64,000 nt of DNA, taken from the NCBI GenBank assembly GCA_007449985.2, contig VIIQ02000079.1, forward strand, positions 124,001 through 188,000, read 5' to 3'. Numbering within the stretch: position 1 is the first letter of the stretch; each line of letters starts with the position of its first letter. The notes under the pieces are model-generated. The model saw only the letters and a program-made list of their open reading frames with translations. It was not told the origin of the DNA and did not search any database. A program made the position numbers and the translations under genes. This document shows, piece by piece, positions 23,501 to 34,018 of this stretch. The stretch comes from Desmodesmus armatus (Eukaryota > Chlorophyta > Chlorophyceae > Sphaeropleales > Scenedesmaceae).

Positions 23501-24394
23501 GGCGGTTTAGGGGCCACCAGGGTGAAGCGCTGGGTTTCAGGGTCTAGCAGGCATGCAAAACCCGGGTCTTGAACCCCGGTGAGGTATACAAAGCTTGAGG
23601 AGGGGCGGAACTTGTAGTAGACATCGCTGCCGTTGCGGTGCTTGAGGTCTCCCCCTGAAATGTAGATGAGGCCACCTGTGTGCGGCAGTGTGGGTGTGGG
23701 TGTGGGTGTGGGGTGGGGTGTGTGTTTCAGGGGGGGGGGATGGAGGAGGGGGGAGAAGGGTCCTGAGAATGCACTTGCATAGGGTGGTGTCAGCTGCTGG
23801 TGTTGACCTAGTGGCTGTTGAATCAGACAAGCAAGGCACATGCTGACCGTCTCTGCCATTTGGTGCTTGAGGTGACCGTTAGGAATGTCGATGGTGTCGT
23901 GTGGGGTTGGTGGGGTGGAGGTGGAAGGGGTCACCAGAATTTCATTGCTGCTTTGCGCTGAACTGGCTGAATTATACAACACACGGCATGCTGATGCCTC
24001 AACACCATTGCCATACACTTGGCAGTGCTGCTGGGGTGTTTGTGGGGATCAAGCCATAGGCACCTGACAAAAACTCCGAGCAAACCCTGGAGCGCAACTG
24101 CCTGCGATGCAACAGGCAAGGCAGAGCTGGATATCAGACATTGGTGTCCTAAACCCTGGAACTATTGGATTGGCCCTGGGCACACCTCGTCTGCTCCCTG
24201 ATGTCCACAGCAGGGTAGGCTTTGTGTGGTTCCAACTGCTGCTGTTGATGTTTATGTGGGTCCAGGAGGACTGCGGCAGCCTGATGCTGCGACTGAGCCT
24301 TGACAGACATAGAACGAGTTGTTTGGACGCATTGTGGCAGCAATGGGCCGGAGGGCCTCGCCAATTGGCGGGAGGCAGACTGCATCAAGGCCAT
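17571..24394 (-). CDS. M24B metallopeptidase, Xaa-Pro dipeptidase/aminopeptidase P-like
   Basis: Cleaves the bond before or after proline in small peptides, using two metal ions. Nine exons (minus): 24394-24186, 24101-24064, 23675-23379, 22792-22537, 21789-21694, 21267-21167, 20039-19671, 19110-19058, 17789-17571; total 1638 nt, 545 residues, all phases consistent, no frame break. The N-terminus MALMQSASRQLARPSGPLLP resembles an organelle transit peptide. An N-terminal AMP_N-type domain follows (SDVYYKFRPSSSFVYLTGV, then LLDPETQRFTLVAPKPPED). The catalytic pita-bread domain keeps all five metal ligands: Asp331 (VLVDAG), Asp342 (TADITRTFP), His426 (HGLGHFLGLDVHD), Glu454 (ITVEPG) and Glu494 (GGVRIED). 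Prolidase and aminopeptidase P3 remain alternatives. Its introns hold many partial exon copies. A longer start at 24487 is possible. Confidence 0.92.
18627..18772. repeat. Direct and inverted copies of a CCGGGGCTGACAT motif
   Basis: CCGGGGCTGACATGAGCATG occurs at about 18627 and again at about 18708 in direct orientation; the second copy, extended left to CCAATG, is repeated inverted at 18754-18772, forming a hairpin with a stem of about 19 bp and a loop of about 30 nt. It lies in the last peptidase intron (19057-17790). Confidence 0.75.
19380..19460 (-). repeat. Partial copy of peptidase exon 7 end plus donor
   Basis: Minus-strand copy of the coding end of the exon at 20039-19671 (DVSDVGPIPQQLQEG and ITVEPG remain readable) with its splice donor, lying downstream in the following intron. 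It could serve as an alternative donor but would duplicate metal-ligand sequence. Confidence 0.8.
20762..20808 (-). repeat. Partial copy of peptidase exon 7 start plus acceptor
   Basis: Minus-strand copy of the start of the exon at 20039-19671 (AEHNCYTIDIT-like), upstream of it in the preceding intron, flanked by poly-C on the coding strand. Confidence 0.75.
21834..21883. repeat. Interrupted poly-G tract
   Basis: About 50 bases of almost pure G interrupted by single A residues; on the coding (minus) strand this is a C-run some 45 nt before the acceptor of the exon ending at 21789. On the plus strand it could form G-quadruplexes. Confidence 0.9.
22016..22449 (-). repeat. Two partial copies of the start of peptidase exon 5
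   Basis: Minus-strand segments at 22073-22017 and 22449-22390 each reproduce acceptor plus ALWGACRxGVFEYQL from the real exon (21789-21694), then diverge. Both lie in the preceding intron; only the 21789-21694 copy carries the full exon. Confidence 0.85.
22980..23245 (-). repeat. Partial copies of the end of peptidase exon 3
   Basis: A long copy at about 23245-23145 and a short one at about 23025-22980 reproduce the coding end of the exon at 23675-23379 (Asp-Leu-Pro-x-Tyr-Leu-Gln-Gln-His-His-Ala region) with the donor context, downstream in the same intron. Confidence 0.8.
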
Positions 24395-24674
24395 CTCCAG
24401 GCAACACGCTTCAGCACGAGTTGAAGAAATGCAGATGAAGGCGTGACGTGACTTCATACTTGAACAGTTTGACCGAACTCTCGCCATTACGTAACCCGTT
24501 CAAACTGCGACAGGTCTTCCAGTCCTGTCCGTGTGTCCAGCCCTAGACTGTGTACCTGGATTGGTCTATCTGTTGATCCTCAAGAACGTGCTGAGTGCCA
24601 AGCCCCTGCAGCATCTAGCCTGGGGTGATTTTGATATCGCTGCTGCTGTTGTGGTGTACGCACCTGATCAAGCC
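24395..24674. promoter_or_regulatory. Divergent promoter, peptidase / DRC5
   Basis: About 280 bases separate the likely ATG of the peptidase (minus) from the likely ATG of DRC5 (plus). Both starts are inferred, so the region may include 5' UTR or a short DRC5 exon; the DRC5 frame stays open back to 24531. Contains CGTGACGTGAC near 24443. Confidence 0.5.
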
Positions 24675-27600
24675 ATGCAGACGGCCCAGGCTCAAACTGA
24701 CGCTCAAAGTAAGCTTGTGGCACCTCAGCTGGTGCCCCAGCTGCGAGATCTATGCATCAAAGCAGTCGCAGCTGGCTTCCAGAGCAGACCCGTCCACACC
24801 AGCAAGCTGGATGAGCGCTGTGTGAAGCAGATTGTGGACAACCTAGCTCTAGACTTGCCTCTAGACATAGCAGCTGTCCTGGTAGCTGGAGAAAGCTACT
24901 GGCAGCACAGGTCAGCTGCACGCTGGAAGAACTGCGACACGCTGCCTTATGGACAGAGCTGGAAGCAGCTCTACATGGAGCGAAACCTTCAGGAGGCTAT
25001 CGAGCAGTAAGCAGCATACGAGCAGAGCAGTTGCAAACTTTTTTGTTGAACATACAAGCAGTTGTGTTAGGCAGCAGACAGCAGACAGCACCTGGCCGGC
25101 TCTGACTGTGCTGTGCATGGTGATGTGTGTGGTAGTGACCAGCGCAGGTGTGGTAGTGCTGTTTGGTCAGACGCCATGACTGCCTGGTGGTCGTGCCAAA
25201 GCGTGTGCTGACGTCTTTTTGCCAGCCAACGGCTTGCTCTTCCAGCAATCCCCAGCAGTGTATCTTGGCAGGAGGCATCACTTGTGGCACTCAACTCACA
25301 CCGTATTCTCATGGGATACCACAGCAGCGACTGCACTCCTGCACACTCACTACGGCCTGAGACAACTCCAGCACCACCCAAAACCCTGCATGTCGCAAGC
25401 ACATGCCTCACAGTCAGGCTGTCATCACGACATGATGGCATCAGCTGCTGCGTCTTTCACCTTTTCCTCAGGAGTGGCTTCTTCTGTGGTAGCACATGGC
25501 ACGGCCTGCATGGCAGGACACATAACACCGTATGTATTCATGCCATGTGCTACCACAGCAGCAGCCACTGCTCTCTTGCAGACCCGTCACAGCCTCATTC
25601 AGCATCTTGCGTCTCACAACCACATACCTCACAATTGAACTGTCATACATCAGCACCTACGTCTTTCCTCTTTTCCTGCATGGTGCTGCAGGTTTGACCT
25701 AGCCATCATAACCTCTCCCAGCTCCGCAAGCTGATGCCATGTAATGTACCATATGGTGTGCAATAAGGCGTGCTGCCACACATCAGCACTTATGTCTTTC
25801 CCCTTTTCGTGCATGCATGGTGCTGCAGGTTTGACCCAGCCACCCACGACCTCTCCCAGCTGCGCAAGCTGATGGCCTTCAGCCGCCGCTTCGTGCAGTG
25901 CCTGCGGCTGCAGCAGCTGCCCTCACACCTCGACCTGCAGCTGTTGTTTGACACCATGCAGCTCACACCCACGCAGCTGGCCATCAGCTACAACCCCAGG
26001 GGCCTGGGCATGAACTTCAGCACCAGCGCAGCAGGCATGCGGCTGTCGGACTGCAGGATGCTCGCGAGGGCCCTCGCACACACAGGTGATGATCCTGCGC
26101 TGTTGACTTGTTTGGCTTTTTCCCAATACCATCTGATGTGCGACAAGGCGTCACGATCCTCACCAGCTTGCACAGTCATACTTGGAGGGAGTCAGCAGTG
26201 GTAGGAGTAGGGCAAAGGGACGATGCACCTGGAGCCTAGCAAGCTGCATTGTGTCGAACAGCACAGGGCCCTCGCACACACAGATAAACCTGCGTCGTCG
26301 GATGGTTTTTTCCCTTTTGAAAGTACGGTGAGGCGTGACGCCTGACCCACTTGCGCAGTGGTAGTTGACGGGAGGATGGCCGACAAAACAGGGAAGATGA
26401 GGGAGGGGAAGACTTGGAGTCAAAGCACCCAGCAAGGGAGACCAGAGTAGTGCAAATCCATGAGTAATGGGGAGGGTGTGTGCCGGAGTCGCCCTGCACG
26501 GCCCTTGCAACACGCAGACAACTCTACTGTGCAAATCAGTGGAGCAGAGTATGTTGACTGCAGCCAGTGTTGGTATGTGATGTACAGCAGCAGGTGCACG
26601 CTCCTGGACACGTGCGCATAGCAGCCGCTTCCAGGTCTGCTGCTGGTCGTACGTCGGGTGCGTGCTGCAGCAGCACTGGTGCATCGCATCTGGCAACAGC
26701 ATTTTTGCCGCCATGTCCTCGACTCCAGCACACAGCGGTGCTGCAGTGGTCCCTTATGCCGTTGTGTGCGTTAGCCGTCCCTTGGCTGCAGTGCAGTCAC
26801 ACCCACACCACCCCCCAAGCACGGCTGCTTGGCAACTGGCGCTTATAACAGCCCGCTGCACTGCTGCAGCCAACTGTTATAAGCCCGATGTGTGTGTAGA
26901 TACAGGGTGACGGGCCCGCCTGGCATGCCTCTTCCCTTTCACACAGGGTGTTGTACAGCACGTTGTTCCAGTTGGTCAACCCTCCCACCTGTCCGGGACG
27001 GACTTGCCAGACAGGCACACACCTCCCCTGTTCTCTGTTTTGCCTGCCTCCCTCATCTGCTGCAGAGACGCTGGTGGTGCTGGACCTGTGCAGCAACTCC
27101 CTGAACGACGACATGGCCCGCATGCACACAACTTGTGTGTTGCCTGCCCAACTCCCTTTTGCGTACAGGTGCTGATTCCTTACCTTCCCCTGCTGCTCTC
27201 TTCTTCTGCTGCAGAGACTCTGGTGGTGCTTGACCTCTGCAACAATTCCCTGAACGATGACATGGCTCGCATGCTGGCCAGCGGCCTGGCGGACAACATC
27301 AGCGTCACACACCTCAACCTCAGCCACAACAGCATCTCAGGTAAGTCGAAGGTGCCCCATTGTTTTGGGAAGGGAGGTTGTCACCAGTGGATGCTTGCAC
27401 TGCTGGGCGGTGCTCTCCACACTAAATGAGCTGGTAGACCAAAAGACCGCCTTTGGGGGGGGGGGGGGGAGCTGACCCCAATGTGTAGCCCCAGCAGGGA
27501 TGTCCCAAGTTGGGGCCAGTTCAAGATACTTTCGAAGCCCTGATCAGGGCTCATGAGCATCACTCTGATGGGCGGTGTGAGTGGGCTGAAATGTAGTGGG

Positions 27601-29602
27601 GACAGGGATGTGCTGCATGCTTTCCTGAGAGGTTGCTCACATATACGATAAGATGTCCACTATGAGGCGGCATGGTGCGTCAACTGTGCCATCAAATCGT
27701 CTAATCTTGACTGGGGACTGAAAGAGGGTTGCCAACCCGTCAAAAAGGGATCTTGCGACTCATCATGATGGCTCAGCATGAACCCCCTGCATCAGCCGCT
27801 GGCCGAGATTGCAACACATGCAGCGAACAGAGCTGATGCGCGATGGATGACCACAGCATGAAGGCACCCATTGCAGCAGCAGCAGCAGCGATGAAGCTCG
27901 CAGGCACTGCTTGACATGCCCTCAAAGTACAAAACTAGGACCACGGAGCAGAGCCCCCTGTCTCCTCCACCCCCAGTTGTTGCCTAGTACTGTGCATTCA
28001 GACAAGATAGTACCTTCTCTGGCAGTCACTGCCAGAGAACCTACTATCTTGTCTGAATGCACAGCAATAGACAACAATGGGGCTCACGCCCCTCCCTTAG
28101 TCCTCTACAAGTCTCCCTGGCATCTCACTGCGGACCCTGCTCCTTACTGCACAATGCTGCCGCTACTGCCTCTGTGCGTTGCAACAAAGCCATTCTACCA
28201 CATTCGCTGTTGCCCACTGGGCGAAGGCTTGCATTCGGCATGCTGCCGCTGACTCCCTCCCTACCTTGACATTTTGCTGGTGTTTGAACTTCGAATCGGT
28301 CTGTTAGTTTCAAATCTGAATTTCTGATGTGGGTTTGAATCTTGCGTGCGCTGGCCAAGGTCCTGGACAAGAACAGCATCCTGTGCAGCCTGGACCTGCA
28401 CAGCTTTGCCTTGCCGTGCCTGTGACCGCAACTGTACCTTTTTGGGTTGACTTGCAGATCGTGGGGTGCGTGCACTGGCCAAGCTGCTGGACGAAAACAG
28501 CATCATATGCAGCCTGGACCTCTCTGGCAACCAGCTTCAGGCAGACAGCGGCAGGGCGCTGGCGCGGGCCCTCACACACAGCAGGGCCCTGCTCTCCCTC
28601 AACCTGCGCCTCAACCGGCTCGGGGACGACGGCTGCAGGGCTGTGTGCGAAGCTCTGGCGCATGCAGGCGAGTGCCGTCGGGTGGGAAGTGGTCATGTTT
28701 AGGGTTAAGGGTATTCAGGGTATTAATATCGGACGAGGAATTATCCCTGTTCTATGTGGGGGTTGGGGACAGGGGCAGGGCCCTGGCACGGGCCCTCAAC
28801 ACAGCAGGGCCCTGTTCAGCCTCAACCTGCAGCTCAACCGGCCAGGGGACAACCGCTGCAGGGCTGTGTGCGAGGCTCTGGCGCATGCAGGCTATTAGTG
28901 GATCGCAAGCGGCTGGCCGGTTGGCATGAGCTGTCTAAGCTTCACAGCTACAGGGGTAACATATACATAGGTAATTGTACAGACAGGAAGTCCAGCGACC
29001 CAGGCAGCAGGCGTGAATGTCCTGTGTGCCTCTAAATTTAGAGGGAAATTACAGGCGACTAGTTTCGCCCCTTTCACAATGCTCATCGGTGTACGCATGT
29101 TTGCAGGTGCTGCTGCTGCTGTGGCGGGCCCTGCGGCGGGAAACACTGCAGGAGGCAGCGGTGCAGGAAACGGCAGCAGCACCAGCACAGCTGCAGGAGG
29201 GACGGTGGCCAGCACACCAGCGGGGACGCAGCCCCAGCACGGCAGCAGGGTGGTGCTGGCGGGTGTGTCCTGCAGCGGCTGAACCTGAGCAGTAATGGAG
29301 CAGGGGTTGGGGTGGTTCCTGCAGTGTGCAGCATGCTACGATGCTGTGGGAGCCTGCAAGAAGTCGACTTGTCCTGCAATCAGCTCGGGCAGCGGCTCAG
29401 CACAGACATCCTGTCGGCAGCTGCTGCGAGCAGCATGGGGTTGGCAGCGCTGGATGTGCGTGGCTGTGGGATCGGGGCGGAGGCTGAGGGGGCGCTGCAG
29501 CAGCTGCTGCTGGATAGGGCGGCGGAGAGGGAGGCCGCGAAGCTGTTTGCATGGGCGGGGAGCAGCAGCAGCAGCAGTGGCCCTGGTGCTGGTGGGCGTT
29601 GA
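24675..29602 (+). CDS. DRC5: Nexin-dynein regulatory complex subunit 5 (DRC5/TCTE1), leucine-rich repeat protein
   Basis: Axonemal LRR protein of the nexin-dynein regulatory complex, which controls dynein activity in motile cilia. Exons: 24675-25006, 25829-26085, 27215-27340, 28458-28667, 29107-29602; about 473 residues, TGA stop. The N-terminal part has VPQLRDLCIKAV, KLDERCVKQIVDNLALDLPL and YWQHRSAARW as in TCTE1; then LRRs of the ribonuclease-inhibitor type: ETLVVLDLCNNSLNDDMA, THLNLSHNSIS, CSLDLSGNQL, LLSLNLRLNRLGDDGC, LQRLNLSSNGAG, LQEVDLSCNQL. The 28667 donor is GC (AG|GCGAGT), the only phase-compatible choice. The last exon starts with an Ala/Gly/Ser linker, then needs one added base near 29269-29270 (TCC to TCCC) to enter the LRR frame. 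The start Met is inferred. Introns are crowded with partial exon copies. It implies a flagellated cell. Confidence 0.85.
25690..25745 (+). repeat. Copy of acceptor and start of DRC5 exon 2
   Basis: The context TGGTGCTGCAGGTTTGACC is repeated here 137 bp upstream of the real exon start at 25829, followed by a decayed copy of the first 15 or so codons (CAGCTCCGCAAGCTGATG retained). Confidence 0.85.
26238..26520 (+). repeat. Two copies of the end of DRC5 exon 2
   Basis: GGGCCCTCGCACACACAG of the exon end (26085) recurs at about 26267-26283, with upstream similarity from about 26238, and in weaker form at about 26497-26519. Both lie in the following intron; the GT of the donor is lost in both. 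Confidence 0.75.
27066..27120 (+). repeat. Extra copy of DRC5 exon 3 start
   Basis: Reproduces the first 18 codons of the exon at 27215 after an intact TGCTGCAG acceptor. Differences are almost all at third codon positions; only one residue changes (Ser for Asn). It then diverges. Confidence 0.85.
27990..28064. repeat. Near-perfect palindromic hairpin
   Basis: Arms 27990-28026 and 28028-28064 are complementary over 37 nt with two mismatches and a one-base centre. Flanking bases extend the pairing weakly. It lies in the third DRC5 intron. It may be a MITE-like palindrome or a small-RNA hairpin. Confidence 0.88.
28342..28425 (+). repeat. Decayed upstream copy of DRC5 exon 4
   Basis: Resembles the start of the exon at 28458 (RALAKVLDKNSILCSLDL readable), then hits a stop; no clean acceptor. 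Confidence 0.8.
28760..28898 (+). repeat. Downstream copy of DRC5 exon 4 end
   Basis: About 130 nt closely matching 28535-28670 (one LRR and its end), with small deletions that shift the frame, lying in the following intron. Confidence 0.85.
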
Positions 29603-29632
29603 GCGTGCTGTGCTTGAGAGTTTGAGAGCCTG

Positions 29633-29637
29633 TGTAA
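29633..29637 (+). other. TGTAA polyadenylation signal candidate
   Basis: TGTAA, the usual green-algal signal, about 30 nt after the DRC5 stop; another lies near 29824. Confidence 0.45.
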
Positions 29638-29896
29638 TGCGGTGGATCATAGCAGATCAATGTTCCAATGTTTCCCACTGTGCAATGAACTGCATTCCGT
29701 GTAGGTGCGCCCAAGGTAGTACACAACTAATAGATTTCCACAATTTGTTGTCGTGCACAGCATTCTTTTCGAGATCACGTCAGTGGTTGACCGAACGAAC
29801 GATCAAGGACCCATCAAATCCCATTGTAAATCATTCACTGTGTTCTGATACCTGTTGATCGCCTGAGCCTCTGGTGTGCCCTCTTCGTGCTCCAAC

Positions 29897-32828
29897 ATGG
29901 CTCCAATGCTGCTGGCTCGTTCCATCCTGCAGCCTCTGGCTGGGCAGGCCATTGCTGCTGCTGCTATTGCTGGTCAAAACGTTTCTGTGCGCGCCTACGC
30001 AGCACAGCCCCTCAGGTGTGTTGCAGTGTGGTATCCCTTCAGATCAGTATATCCATTCCACCCTCTCAAACTCTCAGGCCTTAACGTTTGCTGCAACACT
30101 TATCGATCGCACTCAGGAAAGTAGATGTCACTGCTGAGGCTGCGATCCAGCATGCAGAGGCTCTGCCCAAGAAGGTGTGTGTTGGGTTGGATTACTGCTG
30201 ACTCAGCACACAGACACTGAACTGAACTGCCTGTCAGCACAAGTCAGCCAGCTGTTTCAATCCTCCAGGCAATGTGTGAGCAGGAAGGAACACGCTCGTT
30301 CGGTTGTGAGACACCCCCCCCCCCCCCCCCCCCCCCCGCCCCAAGGCTCGTGCCCTGCCCTTCTCCTGACACCCCCCCCCCTCCCCGCCCTACCCCCCCC
30401 CCCCCACACACACACACCCCTACCCCCCCCCTCTTTTGCAGCTGCTGATCGACGGCAAGTGGGTGGATGCCGTGTCTGGCAAGACCATCCCTGTGGTGGA
30501 CCCCCGCACAGAGCAGGTGGGTGGCTAGCCTGTTGGGTTGATGGCTGGGTTTGAACTTCAGCAAAAGCTTCCGCCCTTGGCAGTCTGTGCCTGTCTGATT
30601 AGTGGCTGGGTTGGCACTCCAGCAGTAGCTTTCACCTCTGGCCAGCTGTACCTGTTTCTTCAAAGGGCTGGTTGGCATTTCAGCACTGGCTGTCACCATC
30701 CAGGAAGGGCTGAGGTCAGCCTGCTGTGTCTGTTTGGCTGGCCCTCTTTTCAAGTTGTCAGTGACTGGCTGCGCTGTCAACAACTGCTGAAATGCTGTCC
30801 CCATCCAGAACAGTTGAGGTCTGTGGGTGGCTGGCATCAGCTTTGTCAGAATTCATTGACACTCCACTGTTACAGACATTTCATCACATGTGATCTCGTC
30901 CCCTCACACATCCTTCATGGATGAATGAATGGATAGCCATATATGCCATATTGCCATGTCTTTAAAATTGTGTGTGTGCAGGTGGTGCTGCATGTTGCTG
31001 AGGGTGACAAGGCAGACGTGGACAAGGCAGTGAAAGCAGCACGCAAGGCTTTTGATGAGGGACCTTGGTGAGTGTCGATGGGGGGGTTGGGGGGGGGGGG
31101 GGCAGGGGGGGGGGGGGGGGAGGGGGGCAGGGGGCAGGGGCAGGGGAAGGGGGTGTTGGCGGCGCGAGGGGCAGGGGGCAGGGGGGGGGGGGAGAGGGGG
31201 AGGGGGAGGGGGGAGGCTGGAAAGTGGTGTACCACATGGGGTCTGTTGTGATTTGGTCCATGTCCCAGTCTGTGGACTTTGTGCCGGTATTTGGGGGCTG
31301 CACAGGTTGGTGGGGAGAGTGTGTGTGTGCTGGGGGGGGGGATGCAGCCTTGAACCTGCAGTGTGAAGTATGCAATGTTTTTTACATAATATCTTTTACG
31401 TCAGGGAGGGGGGTAATGTGGACATGGCACTAATGGCAGCATCTGATGAGGGACCGCTATTCATGGTCAGAGTGGACCTGCATGAGCCACTGCTGCTGAT
31501 GCTGATCCTGCTGCCTGCTGCTGATGCTTCTCCTTCTCTTGCTGTTGTGCCTGCTAGGCCCAAGATGACGGCAAAGGTGGGCCAATGCTGTGCTGACGAC
31601 GACAGCAGCTGCTGCTAACCCTTGCGCATGGTCATGTGTACTACATGAATGCATTGTCACCCTCCGGGCAGCTCTTGTTCACTTCATGTTCCTTTGCTTT
31701 TCTGATTTCATCACACACGGGTTTTGCCTGATGCCCTGGTAAAACCTTTGTTGAAACAAGCAAGGCATAAGGGTGTTGTCGTGTTCTGCTGCCGGCTGGT
31801 ATGTGGTGTGTCATGCTGTTCGGGCGTGCTGCTGTGTGGTGTGTCATGCTGCATTGTGTCGTCATCGCACTTCAGGAGCGTGGGCGCATCATGTACAAGC
31901 TGGCCGACCTTATGGAGAGGGACAGGGAGGAGCTGGCTCAGCTGGAGACACTGGTGAGGGGGGTGGGGAGGGGGGTGTCCTTTCTGTGGGGGGGGGGGGA
32001 TTGTGGTGGTGGTGGTGGTGTGTGTGTGGGGCGGGGGGGGGGGGGGTTTGTGTGGTCCCGAGGAAGAGGGACAGGGAGGAACTGGCTCAGCTGGAAACAC
32101 TGGTGAAGGGGGGGGGGGGAATGCAGGGAGGGGGGGGGGGGCAGTTTGATGGTGGTGTTGATTGGGGTCAGAGAGGCTGGGTGGAGGTGGGGGGGGGGTG
32201 TGTAGAAGGGTGGGGGTAGTAGGAGAGGTGGTGGTGGTGGTGGGGCGGGCAGCAAATGTGGGGACAGGCGTGCGGGGGGAGGTTGAATAGGGAGAAGCTG
32301 GCACAGCTAAAGACCCTGGTTAGGGAGTGCCAGGGGATTTGGTGGTGGTGGTGGTGGTGGTGGGAGGTTGGCGAGGTCTAGGGAGGAGCTGGCACAGCTG
32401 GATTACCTGGTGAGGGAGGGGTTGTGCCCCGGGCGGGGAGGGGGGGGGGGGGGAGATGTGCGACGGTGTGTGTGTGTGTGGTGTATTGGTTGGATGTCGC
32501 CGATGACGTAATGGCTCTTTGATGGTTGCGGCAGAATGGCGCCATTATCCTGACACGGCCGACATTTGCGCCAAGAAACTGTCACATGCCTGCATGTGTT
32601 TGGCCATTTTTGTTCGTGTGTCCAAGTGGTGTGTCACACATTGACGTGCCTTGCTGCGCTGTGCGTGTGCATGTGCTGTTTGTCACGTATTTTGTGCCTG
32701 CAGGACAATGGCAAACCCATTTTCTTCAGCCGCAATGCTGATGTACCGCTGGCCTTCGACCACCTGCGCTACTATGCTGGGTGAGTGAGCCATGCAATTT
32801 GCCATTGTGTCGTCTACTTCAATGCATG

Positions 32829-32861
<33 letters not shown>

Positions 32862-33985
32862 GCTGTGTCTGGTGTTTCTTATTGTCAAAGGAGCAATGTA
32901 GCAGCACATGTCGCAATGACAGACCAAGCTGCAGGGACCGAGCAGCACTTTCAACCACATGGGCGGCCCTCCATTGCCCAGGGGTGTTCCTGCAGACAGT
33001 GTCACTGCAGCCACTACAGGCAGGGGCTGAAGCATTGTTGTGTCTGCGTGTGGATGTCTCATTGCTTGTGTGCACTGCTGCTGCAGTTGGGCTGACAAGA
33101 TTCAGGGCAAGACCATTCCTGTTGATGGGCCCTACTGGGCCTACACACTGCATGAGCCACTGGGGGCGGTGGGACAGGTGAGACAACAGCAGCAGCAGCA
33201 GCAGCAGCAGCAGTTGCAGTTGCAGCAGCAGCAGCAGCAGAGGTGGGTCTGCACACTGCACGAGCCACTGTGGGCGTTGGGACAAATGAACACACAGCCG
33301 CCGGCAGCAGCAGCAGCAGCAGCGCCCTAGGCAGCAATATCATGTTCAACAGCGCAAGCGGTGCTGTTGTAGAGCAGCAGCAGCAGCAGCAGCAGCTGCA
33401 GCAGCAATGACATAGGTAGCCCGGCCCGTCTATCTGCCAGCAGCCCCAACATCATGCACAAGTTATGCTACAGTACAATTCAGCACAGTTGTTTTGTTGG
33501 GGGTCCCAAAAGTACTTACCAACTCCCCTCACCAACAGTCAAGTGCTACTAACTCCCCTCACAACGGCGTGGAGCTCATGTTGCATCAGATCATCCCTGG
33601 AACCCTCCAAGCCCCGTCCTGTTGATGGCTGCCTCTGCCCTCCATGCTGCTGCTGCTGCCGCTATCCTGCTGCTGCTGCCACCGCTGCTGCCGTCGCTGC
33701 TGCTGCCGCCGCCGTCGCTGCCGCCGCCGCCGCCGCTGCTGCTGCTGCTGCCGCCGCCGCCGCCGCCGCTGCTGCTGCTGCTGCTGCCGCCGCCGCCGCC
33801 GCCGCCGCCGCTGCTGCTGCTGCTGCCGCCGCCGCCGCCGCCGCTGCTGCTGCTGCTGCTGCCACCGCTGCTGCCGTCGCTGCTGCTGCCGCCGCCGCCG
33901 CTGCTGCTGCCGTCGCTGCCGCCGCCGCCGCCGCCGCTGCTGCTGCCGCCGCCGCCGCTGCTGCTGCCGCCGCCGCCGCCGCCGC

Positions 33986-34018
<33 letters not shown>

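Noticed and set aside
24344..24439. Plus-strand start MGRRASPIGG as a DRC5 first exon
   Set aside because: It is antisense to the peptidase transit peptide exon, which is phase-linked to the next exons, and its frame stops quickly without a usable donor.
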